From DATFPQ01 sp035264765 (GTDB lineage: Bacteria; Actinomycetota; Actinomycetes; Actinomycetales; Angustibacteraceae): 17,334 nucleotides of DNA. This document shows positions 1 to 6,913 of the stretch, piece by piece; positions within the stretch are counted from its first letter, which is position 1, and each line of letters starts with the position of its first letter. The stretch is taken from assembly GCA_035264765.1 (NCBI GenBank), contig DATFPQ010000012.1, positions 1-17,334 on the forward strand, in the 5' to 3' direction. Under the pieces are notes generated by a model that saw only the letters and a program-made list of their open reading frames with translations, made no database searches and was not told where the DNA came from. The translations under genes were made by a program, and so were the position numbers.

Positions 1-1
1 C

Positions 2-1492
2 ACCCGGTGGACGCATGTGGCCATCACGGCGGTGCTGCTCACGGCGGCGACCATGACGATGCCGGGCGCCGTCCTGCTGAAGGCGCTCGCGCACCTGGTG
101 ATCGCCCTCGCGACGGTCGTCGTCGCAACCCTGCTCGTGTCGCGGATGACGGAGCGGCTGCACGTCGCGGCGACGCACGACGCGTTGACCGGCCTGCCGA
201 ACCGGCGGCTGTTCCACGCCGCGACCAAGGCGGCGCTGGCCCGGCGGGCGATGCACGGTGGGTCGGTGCTGGTGCTGCTCATCGACCTCGACCGGTTCAA
301 GTACGTCAACGACACCTTCGGGCACGCGGTGGGCGACGTCCTGCTCCAGCTGCTTGCGCCGCGGCTGCGCGGCTCAGTTCGGTCGGCCGACGTCGTGGCC
401 CGGCTCGGTGGCGACGAGTTCGCCGTCCTCTGCGAGGACCCCTCCGGAACGCTAGACCCGCAGGACGTGCTCGCCAGGGTGGCCGCCGCCTGGGCCGACC
501 CCGTACAGGTCGGAGGCCGTCGGCTGTACGCCAGCGGCAGCGTCGGCGTCGCGATCGCCTCGGACGCCGACACACCCGACACGCTGCTGCGCGACGCCGA
601 CACCGCGATGTACGAGGCCAAGAGCGGGGGCGGCGGTCGATCGAGCGTCTTCGACCCGGGCGCCGGCATCGGGCGCGGCCCACGGCTGATGGCCATCGAG
701 CACGGCCTGCGGGACGCCATCGCCCGCGGTGAGCTCGCCCTCCACTACCAGCCCGTCGTGGCGCTGCAGGACTGCCGCCCGGTCGGCGCCGAGGGCCTGC
801 TGCGGTGGACCAGCGGCGAGCTCGGCGACGTCGGCCCCGACGAGTTCATCGAGGTGGCCGAGCGCAGCGGGCTGATCGACCAGCTCGGCGCGTGGGTGCT
901 GGACCGCGCCCTGCGCGACCTGGCTCAGTGGCGGCACTCGGGTGTCGTCGACGAGTCCTTCCGCGTCGCGGTAAACGTCAGCGCGCACCAGCTGACCGAG
1001 GCGCTGCCCGCCCAGGTGGAGGCCCTGCTCGCCCGCTACCGGGTGCCGCCGGGCAACCTCGGCCTGGAGATCACCGAGAGCGCCGTGATGGCAGGCGAGA
1101 CGCCGGGCGCGGTGCTGGACCGGCTGCATGCGCTGGGGGTCACGCTGCTGCTGGACGACTTCGGCACTGGCTACTCCTCCCTGTCCCACCTGCGCCGCTA
1201 CCCGTTCGACGTCGTCAAGGTCGACCGGTCGTTCGTCGCGGGCCTGTGCGCCCACGGCGAGGACCACGCGCTGGTCATCGGGGTCCTGTCGCTCGCCCAC
1301 GCGCTCGGCAAGACCGTCGCGGCCGAGGGCATCGAGACCTCGCGCCAGCTGCACGAGCTGCACCTGGCCGGGTGCGACACCGCCCAGGGGTTCTGGTTGT
1401 CCCGTCCAGTGCCCGCGGAGCGGCTCGAGGCCGCGCTCGACGCGGCCGGGGACGCGCGCCCCGACGGCTCACTTCCAGGAGCGGCCGCCTGA
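2..1492 (+). CDS. GGDEF-EAL cyclic-di-GMP signalling protein, membrane anchored, 5'-truncated by the window
   Basis: Likely bifunctional c-di-GMP enzyme: a diguanylate cyclase (GGDEF) followed by a c-di-GMP phosphodiesterase (EAL). The frame is open to the left edge, so the true start and probably more membrane segments lie outside; residues below count from a GTG at 17. Residues about 4-42 are hydrophobic, probably two membrane helices, placing the catalytic domains in the cytoplasm. The GGDEF motif is intact at 131-135, preceded at the usual five-residue spacing by RSAD, an RxxD inhibitory site. In the EAL domain the signature reads EGL (259-261) within GAEGLLRW rather than EAL, while NVS, LEITES, DDFGTGYSS (from 380), VKVDRSF and AAEGIE are all present, so phosphodiesterase activity remains plausible. 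The gene ends 21 nt from the convergent oxidoreductase. Family assignment is secure; the net enzymatic direction and signal are unknown. Confidence 0.95.
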   Translation, partial: TRWTHVAITAVLLTAATMTMPGAVLLKALAHLVIALATVVVATLLVSRMTERLHVAATHDALTGLPNRRLFHAATKAALARRAMHGGSVLVLLIDLDRFKYVNDTFGHAVGDVLLQLLAPRLRGSVRSADVVARLGGDEFAVLCEDPSGTLDPQDVLARVAAAWADPVQVGGRRLYASGSVGVAIASDADTPDTLLRDADTAMYEAKSGGGGRSSVFDPGAGIGRGPRLMAIEHGLRDAIARGELALHYQPVVALQDCRPVGAEGLLRWTSGELGDVGPDEFIEVAERSGLIDQLGAWVLDRALRDLAQWRHSGVVDESFRVAVNVSAHQLTEALPAQVEALLARYRVPPGNLGLEITESAVMAGETPGAVLDRLHALGVTLLLDDFGTGYSSLSHLRRYPFDVVKVDRSFVAGLCAHGEDHALVIGVLSLAHALGKTVAAEGIETSRQLHELHLAGCDTAQGFWLSRPVPAERLEAALDAAGDARPDGSLPGAAA

Positions 1493-1513
1493 TCCGGGGC
1501 GGTGCCGGCGGTC

Positions 1514-2503
1514 TCAGCGCAGCGCGGGCGCGACCTCGCGCTCGAACAGCTCGATGCCGGACCGGTCGTATGCGGCGTCGGCGAAGTAGCAGATGGCGTA
1601 GGTCATGCCGGCGTCCTGCAGCTCGCGCAGGGTCTGGACGATCTGCTCGGGCGTCCCGACGGCGGGACCGGAGCGGTAGTCGTTGACCACCTGGGCGGCG
1701 CGGTCCGCCGGCAGGACCGCCTCGTAGTGGTCCTTGATCCAGTCCAGCCGCTCCTGCACCTCGGCGTCGTCGCGGCCGATGACGACGTTGTAGTTGGCCG
1801 AGCGGGTGATGGCGCCGAAGTCCGTGCCCACGTCGCGGCAGTGGCCGGCGAGAACCTCGGACTTGTGCGTGAACTCCTCGACCGTCCCGGCGAAGTTCGT
1901 GTACGCCGCGTACTGGGCCGCGATCCGCAGCGTCTTCTTCTCGCCCCCACCGGCGATCCACAGCGGCACGCCGCCCTCCTGCAGCGGCAGCGGACGGCCG
2001 ATCGCGCCGTCCACGTCGTAGTACTTGCCGTGCAGCGTTGCCGTGCCGTTCGCCCAGAGCTGGCTCATGATCTGCACGCCCTCGTCCAGCATGCCGATCC
2101 GCTCCCCGGCCCGCGGGAAGCCGTAGCCGTACGCCCGCCACTCGTGCTCGTACCACCCGGCGCCGATGCCCATCTCGGCGCGGCCGCCGGAGACGACGTC
2201 CACGGTGGCCGCGACCTTCGCGAGGTACGCCGGGTTGCGGTACGCCATGCAGGTGCACATCTGCCCGAGCCGCACGCGTGACGTCGACGCCGCGAACGCC
2301 GCCATCAGGGTCCAGGCCTCGTGCGTCGGCTCCTCGCTCGGCACCGGCACGGTGTGGAAGTGGTCGTAGACCCAGATCGACTCCCAGACGTCGTTCGCGT
2401 CCGCGTGCGCGGCGACGTCATGCATCGCCCGCCACTGCTCCTTCGGGTCGATCCCGACCAGGTCCATCCGCCAGCCCTGAGGCACGAAGAGTCCGAAGCG
2501 CAT
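1514..2503 (-). CDS. LLM-class (luciferase-like) oxidoreductase 1, probably F420-dependent
   Basis: A 329-aa protein of the bacterial luciferase-like monooxygenase (TIM-barrel) superfamily, subgroup that usually uses coenzyme F420 in actinobacteria; substrate unknown. It begins MRFGLFVPQG, with the conserved WVYDHF segment near residue 45, RVRLGQM after it, the VSGGRAEMGIGAGW block, and VPLWIAGGGEKKTLRIAA around the middle, all family hallmarks. The C-terminus carries VGTPEQIVQTL and an AGMTYAICYFA strand. Length is normal for the family. The start at 2503 is chosen because the product matches the family N-terminus and a TAGGCT box lies 7 nt upstream, the leaderless arrangement. The open frame continues much further upstream, antisense to ugd, but that extension is spurious. 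It is divergent from ugd and a paralogue lies at 12628-13539. F420 rather than FMN use is inferred. Confidence 0.93.
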   Translation of the reverse strand: MRFGLFVPQGWRMDLVGIDPKEQWRAMHDVAAHADANDVWESIWVYDHFHTVPVPSEEPTHEAWTLMAAFAASTSRVRLGQMCTCMAYRNPAYLAKVAATVDVVSGGRAEMGIGAGWYEHEWRAYGYGFPRAGERIGMLDEGVQIMSQLWANGTATLHGKYYDVDGAIGRPLPLQEGGVPLWIAGGGEKKTLRIAAQYAAYTNFAGTVEEFTHKSEVLAGHCRDVGTDFGAITRSANYNVVIGRDDAEVQERLDWIKDHYEAVLPADRAAQVVNDYRSGPAVGTPEQIVQTLRELQDAGMTYAICYFADAAYDRSGIELFEREVAPALR

Positions 2504-2510
2504 GGCCCGC

Positions 2511-2516
2511 AGCCTA
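2511..2516 (-). promoter_or_regulatory. -10 box of leaderless promoter for LLM oxidoreductase 1
   Basis: TAGGCT on the minus strand, followed by 7 nt and then the ATG at 2503-2501. A TANNNT hexamer at this distance puts the transcription start on or next to the A of the start codon. No clear Shine-Dalgarno lies between. No convincing -35 hexamer is visible. Confidence 0.65.
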
Positions 2517-2518
2517 CG

Positions 2519-2528
2519 GCGGATCCGC
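2519..2528. promoter_or_regulatory. Perfect 10-bp palindrome in the divergent promoter region, possible operator
   Basis: GCGGATCCGC reads the same on both strands and sits between the two divergent -10 boxes (2511-2516 minus, 2551-2556 plus). The position suits a regulator controlling both genes, but a 10-bp GC-rich palindrome can occur by chance and no known regulator motif is recognised. Confidence 0.3.
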
Positions 2529-2550
2529 AGCGCCGCCACCTGCGCGCCGG

Positions 2551-2556
2551 TAGCCT
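2551..2556 (+). promoter_or_regulatory. -10 box of leaderless promoter for ugd
   Basis: TAGCCT followed by 7 nt (GCAAACC) and then the ATG at 2564. The geometry is the same as for the divergent gene, and there is no Shine-Dalgarno in the 7-nt spacer. It supports 2564 as the start rather than the in-frame upstream codons that overlap the oxidoreductase gene. Confidence 0.68.
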
Positions 2557-2563
2557 GCAAACC

Positions 2564-3898
2564 ATGCCCCTGAAGCTGTCCGTCGTCGGTACCGGCTACC
2601 TCGGCGCGGTGCATGCGGCATGCATGGCCGACCTCGGCCACGACGTCGTCGCGGTCGACGTCGACGCCGAAAAGATCGCCGTCCTGGCGGCCGGCCGGGC
2701 GCCGTTCTTCGAGCCCGGGCTGCCCGAGCTGCTGGAGCGCGCCCTGGCCACCGGGCGGCTGCGCTTCACCACCGACTACACCGAGCTGGGCGAGTGCGAC
2801 GTGCATTTCGTGTGCGTCGGGACGCCGCAGCGCAAGGGCGAGAACGCGGCGGACCTCACCTACGTGGATGCCGCCTTCGGCGAGCTGGCCAAGCACCTCA
2901 CCGGCGACACGCTGGTGGTCGGCAAGTCCACCGTGCCGGTGGGCACCGCGGCCCGGCTGCAGGACATGCTCCACGACGTCGCACCGGGCGGCACCGGAGT
3001 GGTGCTGGCCTGGAACCCCGAGTTCCTGCGCGAGGGGTTCGCGGTCAAGGACACCCTGCACCCAGACCGCCTGGTCTACGGCGTGCGCGACGGCGCGGAC
3101 GGCGAGCGGGCCACCGCGCTGCTGGACCAGGTGTACGCCGCGACGATCGCCAACGGGACGCCGCGGATCACCACCGACTACGCCACCGCGGAGCTGGTCA
3201 AGGCGGCCGCCAACTCCTTCCTCGCCACCAAGATCTCCTTCATCAACGCCATGGCGGAGGTCTGCGAGGCGGCCGGTGCCGACGTCGTTGCGCTCGCCGA
3301 CGCCATCGGCCATGACGAGCGCATCGGCCGCAGGTTCCTCGGCGCCGGCCTCGGCTTCGGCGGCGGGTGCCTGCCCAAGGACATCCGCGCGTTCATGGCG
3401 CGCGCCGGTGAGCTGGGCGCCGACCAGGCCCTGAGCTTCCTGCGTGAGGTCGACGCGATCAACATGCGCCGCAGGTCGCGCATGGTCGACATCGCCCGCG
3501 AGCAGCTCGGTGGGAGCTTCATCGGCAAGCGGGTTGCGGTGCTCGGGGCCGCGTTCAAGCCGGACAGCGACGACATCCGCGACTCCCCCGCCCTTTCGGT
3601 GGCCGCGATGATCCGGCTCCAGGGCGCGCACGTCAGAGTGCACGACCCGGAGGCGATGGCGAACGCCCGCCGGGCCTGGCCGGACCTGACGTACGCCGAG
3701 TCGGCGCTCGACGCACTGGCGGACGCGGACGTCGTCCTGCACCTCACCGAGTGGCGGGAGTACCGCGAGCTCGACCCGGCGGCGCTGGTGGACGTGGTCC
3801 GGACGCCGAACGTGGTCGACGGGCGCAACGCCCTCGACCCGGCCCGGTGGCAGGACGCCGGCTGGACCTACCGGGCGCTGGGGCGTCCACAGGTCTGA
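2564..3898 (+). CDS. ugd: UDP-glucose 6-dehydrogenase
   Basis: Cytoplasmic enzyme oxidising UDP-glucose to UDP-glucuronate with two NAD+, supplying precursors for acidic surface polysaccharides. The 444-aa product has normal family length. The N-terminal Rossmann motif is GTGYLG (9-14). The substrate region includes CVGTP, STVPVGT and NPEFLREG (E153). The catalytic cysteine is C269 in the GFGGGCLPKD block, and the C-terminal NAD/UDP-binding domain opens near VAVLGAAFKPDSDDIRDSP. The start at 2564 gives a family-typical N-terminus directly after a leaderless -10 box; the open frame extends upstream to 2321 but that part is antisense to the neighbouring gene. UDP-mannose and UDP-N-acetylsugar dehydrogenases are relatives, so substrate identity is probable rather than certain. 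GalE further downstream draws on the same UDP-glucose pool. Confidence 0.95.
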   Translation: MPLKLSVVGTGYLGAVHAACMADLGHDVVAVDVDAEKIAVLAAGRAPFFEPGLPELLERALATGRLRFTTDYTELGECDVHFVCVGTPQRKGENAADLTYVDAAFGELAKHLTGDTLVVGKSTVPVGTAARLQDMLHDVAPGGTGVVLAWNPEFLREGFAVKDTLHPDRLVYGVRDGADGERATALLDQVYAATIANGTPRITTDYATAELVKAAANSFLATKISFINAMAEVCEAAGADVVALADAIGHDERIGRRFLGAGLGFGGGCLPKDIRAFMARAGELGADQALSFLREVDAINMRRRSRMVDIAREQLGGSFIGKRVAVLGAAFKPDSDDIRDSPALSVAAMIRLQGAHVRVHDPEAMANARRAWPDLTYAESALDALADADVVLHLTEWREYRELDPAALVDVVRTPNVVDGRNALDPARWQDAGWTYRALGRPQV

Positions 3899-3916
3899 GC
3901 CGCTGAGCCACCGGTG

Positions 3917-3969
3917 GTGTCGGCCATCCGGGCGCACCTGCTCAAGCCCCCGCCTGGGGCGGCCGACAC
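3917..3969. repeat. Inverted repeat between ugd and the SpoIID gene
   Basis: Nine-base arms GTGTCGGCC (3917-3925) and GGCCGACAC (3961-3969) flank 35 nt that contain a smaller CCCC/GGGG pairing. The right arm ends 6 nt before the ATG at 3976. The structure could be the ugd terminator or could fold over the SpoIID translation start. The palindrome CCACCGGTGG lies just before it at 3908-3917. There is no T-tract. Confidence 0.4.
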
Positions 3970-3975
3970 GAGACC

Positions 3976-5250
3976 ATGCGCTCTCGTACCCTTGCCGCCG
4001 CAGCCGGCCTGATCAGCGTTGTCGCCGGCACGGTCGTCATCCCGGCGAGCCCGGCCGCGGCCGACACGGTCCGCGCCGTCCCCGGCAGCCGGGTGCTGTC
4101 GGTCCAGGGCCACGGCTGGGGACACGGCCGCGGCATGTCGCAGAACGGCGCGTACGGCGCCGCGCTGAAGCACGGGCTGAGCTCCACGCAGATCCTCGAC
4201 TTCTACTACCCCGGCACGCGCGCGACGACGGTCCCCAACCGCACGGTGCGGGTCCAGCTGCGGACCCAGGAGACGGCCGGCGGTGGGGCCGGCGTCGAGG
4301 TCGAGAACCCCGGCGAGCTGGCCCTGCGGGACGACGCGTCCCAGACGTCGTACCTGCTGGCGAGCACCACGTCCCCGCGCTGGCGGGTGCAGCCCACGGC
4401 GGCGGGCCTTCGGGTGCAGTACCTCAACGCGTCGCAGTGGACGACGTGGCGGACCTTCGCCGGCCCGGTGCGGCTGGACGCCAAGCGCAGCGCGAGCACG
4501 CGCGTCCTCGCGCCGCTGGACCGGCGTTACACCAGCAGCTCGATCCAGGTGCTGCAGCAGCGTTCCCCCTCCGGCGCGCGGCTGCCCCGTCAGACCCTGG
4601 TCGCACGCGTCCCCCTGGAGAGCTACCTGCGCGGGGTGGTCCCGCTGGAGTCCCCGACGTCCTGGCCGCTGGCCGCGCTGCAGGCGCAGTCGGTCGCCGC
4701 GCGCAGCTACACGCTCTACAAGCTCGACCACGCCGGCGCCACGGCGTACGACATCTGCGACACCACCGCGTGCCAGGTCTACGGCGGCGACAACGTTTTC
4801 AACCCGAAGTCCGACCGGGCCGTGGCGACCACTGCCGGGGTGGTCCGGACCTATGCCGGCAAGGCCATTCTGGCCGAGTTCTCGGCGTCCAACGGCGGCT
4901 GGACGACGAGCGGCGGGGTGCCGTACCTGCCGGCCAAGGCCGACCCCTACGACGGCGCGGTGCCCTCGGCGTCGCACGCGTGGACGGCGTCCTTGCCCAC
5001 GTCCGCGCTCGAGAAGGCGTACCCCACAATCGGCCGGCTGACGTCGGTGCAGGTCCTCACCCGGGACGGCCGTGGCGACTGGGGCGGCCGCGTGCAAACA
5101 GTGCGGCTCAGCGGTGAGCGTGGCTCGGTGGTCACGTCCGGCCAGGCGGTCTACCGCGCGGCCGCGTGGCCGGCCTCCCGCACCGGCCTACGCTCCCCGT
5201 GGTGGACGATCACCTCGACGCCCCCGGCGACCGCCAGCCGACAGGGCTGA
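3976..5250 (+). CDS. Secreted SpoIID/LytB-domain protein
   Basis: A 424-aa exported protein of the SpoIID family, which in Firmicutes includes a lytic transglycosylase that cuts peptidoglycan glycan strands lacking stem peptides. Residues 1-29 are a signal peptide: basic start, hydrophobic core, and an AAA|D cleavage site. A GHGWGHGRGMSQ block (45-56) comes immediately after, then a beta-rich stretch, then the SpoIID core YLRGVVPLESPTSWP with the probable catalytic glutamate at E225, AQSVAARSYTL, a DICDTTACQVYGG loop with two cysteines, and SNGGWTTSGG. In classical SpoIID the GHGxGMSQ-type block lies after the core; here it lies before, as in other actinobacterial members. Activity on peptidoglycan is inferred. 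The ribosome site is weak (GAGA just upstream). It is 77 nt downstream of ugd and may be co-transcribed. Confidence 0.9.
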   Translation: MRSRTLAAAAGLISVVAGTVVIPASPAAADTVRAVPGSRVLSVQGHGWGHGRGMSQNGAYGAALKHGLSSTQILDFYYPGTRATTVPNRTVRVQLRTQETAGGGAGVEVENPGELALRDDASQTSYLLASTTSPRWRVQPTAAGLRVQYLNASQWTTWRTFAGPVRLDAKRSASTRVLAPLDRRYTSSSIQVLQQRSPSGARLPRQTLVARVPLESYLRGVVPLESPTSWPLAALQAQSVAARSYTLYKLDHAGATAYDICDTTACQVYGGDNVFNPKSDRAVATTAGVVRTYAGKAILAEFSASNGGWTTSGGVPYLPAKADPYDGAVPSASHAWTASLPTSALEKAYPTIGRLTSVQVLTRDGRGDWGGRVQTVRLSGERGSVVTSGQAVYRAAAWPASRTGLRSPWWTITSTPPATASRQG

Positions 5251-5322
5251 CGCCGCAGCACCGTTCCGACCAGTGCTCGCCCTTCGTCGTCCTAGGGGCT
5301 CGACGTCCGGATGGCGTCTGGC

Positions 5323-5328
5323 TAGAAT
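5323..5328 (+). promoter_or_regulatory. -10 box of the toxin-antitoxin operon
   Basis: TAGAAT, the closest match to TATAAT in the window, ends 7 nt before the ATG at 5336. A weak -35-like TCGAC is centred near 5302. The other in-frame ATG (5330) starts one base after the box and would precede the transcript start, so this box decides the antitoxin start. Confidence 0.68.
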
Positions 5329-5335
5329 CATGGCC

Positions 5336-5599
5336 ATGAGCGCCATCCCGCTGGCGGATGCCAAAAACCGGCTCAGTGAGGTCGTCCAGTCCGCCCAGGA
5401 CACCCACGAGCGAACCATCATCACCAAGAACGGGCGGCCAGCCGCGATTCTCTTGGCCATCGAGGATTTCGAGGCTCTCGAAGAAACCGTCGAGTGGCTC
5501 GCGGACCCCACCACGTTGAGCGACATCCATGAGGCCCACACCGGCCCATCGGTGTCCCTGGAGCAGGTACGCGCGGAGCTTCAACAGCGCCGCCCGTGA
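5336..5599 (+). CDS. Type II antitoxin, Phd/YefM family
   Basis: An 87-aa antitoxin that should bind and neutralise the downstream toxin and repress the shared promoter. The N-terminal part (MSAIPLADAKNRLSEVVQ) is the Phd/YefM DNA-binding fold, followed by the ERTIITKNGRPAAIL strand region and the helix IEDFEALEETVEWL. The C-terminal tail, about 35 residues, would wrap the toxin. Length is normal. The start at 5336 is preferred over 5330 because of the -10 spacing. An open frame continues upstream to 5072 but only by overlapping the SpoIID gene. The stop overlaps the toxin start (GTGA at 5596-5599), typical of translational coupling. A hand count over 5341-5520 gives about 63% GC, lower than the flanking genes, in line with horizontal acquisition. 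Autoregulation is inferred from the family. Confidence 0.92.
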   Translation: MSAIPLADAKNRLSEVVQSAQDTHERTIITKNGRPAAILLAIEDFEALEETVEWLADPTTLSDIHEAHTGPSVSLEQVRAELQQRRP

Positions 5600-5859
5600 C
5601 GTACCGGCTTGAGGTCGGGCCGGCCGCCCGAAGGCAGCTCTACGCCTTACCAGAAGCCGTCGCAGCTGCCGTACTTAACTTCTTGGAGGGCCCCTTGGCG
5701 GAGAACCCTCGTCGCGTCGGCAAGGCCCTCACCGGCAGCCTCGAAGGCCTTTCCGGAGCACGCCGCGGCGCCTACCGCATCCTGTACCGCATCGACGACG
5801 ACCGGACCCTCGTCACGGTCATCAAAATCGCACACCGAAAGGACGTCTACCGCCCCTGA
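5596..5859 (+). CDS. Type II toxin, RelE/ParE superfamily (RelE-like)
   Basis: An 87-aa toxin. RelE members cleave mRNA in the ribosomal A site. The sequence YRLEVGPAARRQLYALP forms the usual first strand and helix, and the core RRGAYRILYRIDDD (56-69) followed by VTVIKIAHRKDVYR (73-86) is the characteristic RelE C-terminal sheet with basic residues R61, R65, R81 and K82 and the late tyrosine Y85. It starts with GTG at 5596, overlapping the antitoxin stop by four bases, so the two are translated together. No frameshift or missing segment is seen, so the toxin looks intact. RNase activity rather than ParE-type gyrase poisoning is suggested by the HRKDVYR ending but not proven. Confidence 0.92.
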   Translation: MTYRLEVGPAARRQLYALPEAVAAAVLNFLEGPLAENPRRVGKALTGSLEGLSGARRGAYRILYRIDDDRTLVTVIKIAHRKDVYRP

Positions 5860-5886
5860 AGCGCAAGAGCTACCGGCTGTCGTCAC

Positions 5887-5922
5887 CGACGTCAATCAGG
5901 GCAGGTCGCGCGGTTGACGTCG
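5887..5922. terminator. Inverted repeat between toxin gene and galE, possible bidirectional terminator
   Basis: Arms CGACGTCAA (5887-5895) and TTGACGTCG (5914-5922) are perfect 9-bp complements around an 18-nt loop, located between two convergent stop codons. There is no T-run on either side. The long loop makes it a modest terminator; it could instead be a binding site. Confidence 0.4.
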
Positions 5923-5923
5923 C

Positions 5924-6901
5924 TCATCGCAGTTCCCGCGCCTCGGGGTGCAGGTGCAGCCAGCCGGCCCACGCGGACTCCACCATGTCGCGCAGGTCGT
6001 ACTGGGCGCGCCACCCCAGCCGGTCGCGGATCGCGTTGGCGGCCGCCACGGTGCGGGGCGGGTCCCCGGGGCGGCGCTCGGTGATCTCCGGGGTGACGTC
6101 GAGGCCGGTGACCTCCCCGATCATCGAGATCACCTCGCGCACCGACGACCCCTCACCCCGGCCGATGTTCAGCCGCAGCGACTCCCCGCCCTCCTGCAGG
6201 TGCCGCGCCGCCGCGACGTGCGCGGTGGCGATGTCGGAGACGTGGATGTAGTCGCGGATGCAGGTGCCGTCCGGCGTCGGGTAGTCGTCGCCGAAGATGA
6301 GCGGCTTCTGGTGCGCCGTCAGTCGCTTGAAGACCATCGGGATCAGGTTGAGCGCCTCGGGGTCCCCGAGCTCGGGCGTGGCCGCACCCGCGACGTTGAA
6401 GTACCGCAGGCACACCGACCGCACGCCGTACGCGGCTTCGGCGTCGACGCTCAACCACTCACCGACGACCTTGGTCTGCCCGTAGGGGGACGTCGGGTCG
6501 AGGTGGCTCTTCTCCTCGACCAGCGCGGTTTCCGGCGCGCCGTAGGTGGCGGCCGACGACGAGAACACAAACGCGCGGACGTCGGCGTCGCGCATCGCCT
6601 CCATCAGCGTGAGCTGCCCGAGGACGTTCTGCCGGTAGTAGTAGTAGGGGTCGGCGACGCTCTCGCCCACCTGCTTCTTGGCGGCGATGTGCACCACGCC
6701 GGTCACCTGGTGCTCGGCGAGCGTGCGGTCGATCGCATCCCGGTCGAGCAGCGAGGCGCGGACCAGCGGGACGTCACCGACCCGGTTCGCGTCCCCCGTC
6801 GACAGGTCGTCGATCACGACGACGTCGACCCCGTCCTCACGCAGGGCGCGCACCACGTGCGCGCCGATGTACCCCGCACCGCCGGTCACCAGCCACGTCA
6901 T
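5924..6901 (-). CDS. galE: UDP-glucose 4-epimerase
   Basis: Interconverts UDP-glucose and UDP-galactose using bound NAD+, for galactose use and for galactose-containing cell-surface glycans. The 325-aa product is a short-chain dehydrogenase-type epimerase: GGAGYIG (7-13) binds NAD, DDLSTG follows the second strand, the serine of SSSAATYG (about S116) and Y140xxxK144 (YGQTK) form the catalytic triad, and LRYFNVAGA plus RDYIHVSDIATAHVAA are standard GalE blocks. Length is normal. The start at 6901 gives the family N-terminus and lies 6 nt after a TAGGTT box. Only 12 nt separate it from the purE stop on the same strand, so it may be both read through from purKE and transcribed from its own promoter. 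Specificity for UDP-N-acetyl sugars cannot be excluded. Confidence 0.95.
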   Translation of the reverse strand: MTWLVTGGAGYIGAHVVRALREDGVDVVVIDDLSTGDANRVGDVPLVRASLLDRDAIDRTLAEHQVTGVVHIAAKKQVGESVADPYYYYRQNVLGQLTLMEAMRDADVRAFVFSSSAATYGAPETALVEEKSHLDPTSPYGQTKVVGEWLSVDAEAAYGVRSVCLRYFNVAGAATPELGDPEALNLIPMVFKRLTAHQKPLIFGDDYPTPDGTCIRDYIHVSDIATAHVAAARHLQEGGESLRLNIGRGEGSSVREVISMIGEVTGLDVTPEITERRPGDPPRTVAAANAIRDRLGWRAQYDLRDMVESAWAGWLHLHPEARELR

Positions 6902-6907
6902 GGCTGC

Positions 6908-6913
6908 AACCTA
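6908..6913 (-). promoter_or_regulatory. -10 box of probable leaderless galE promoter
   Basis: TAGGTT on the minus strand, 6 nt upstream of the galE ATG and directly after the purE stop codon (6916-6914). There is no Shine-Dalgarno in the spacer. It suggests that galE has its own transcript although it follows purE closely. Confidence 0.58.

Noticed and set aside
2504..3937. Long minus-strand open frame continuing LLM1 upstream, antisense to ugd
   Set aside because: The translation is low-complexity and typical of the antisense of a high-GC gene. The family N-terminus begins at 2503.
5072..5335. Upstream extension of the antitoxin frame into the SpoIID gene
   Set aside because: Residues are Arg/Pro-rich and unrelated to Phd. 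The -10 box at 5323-5328 places the transcript start next to 5336.
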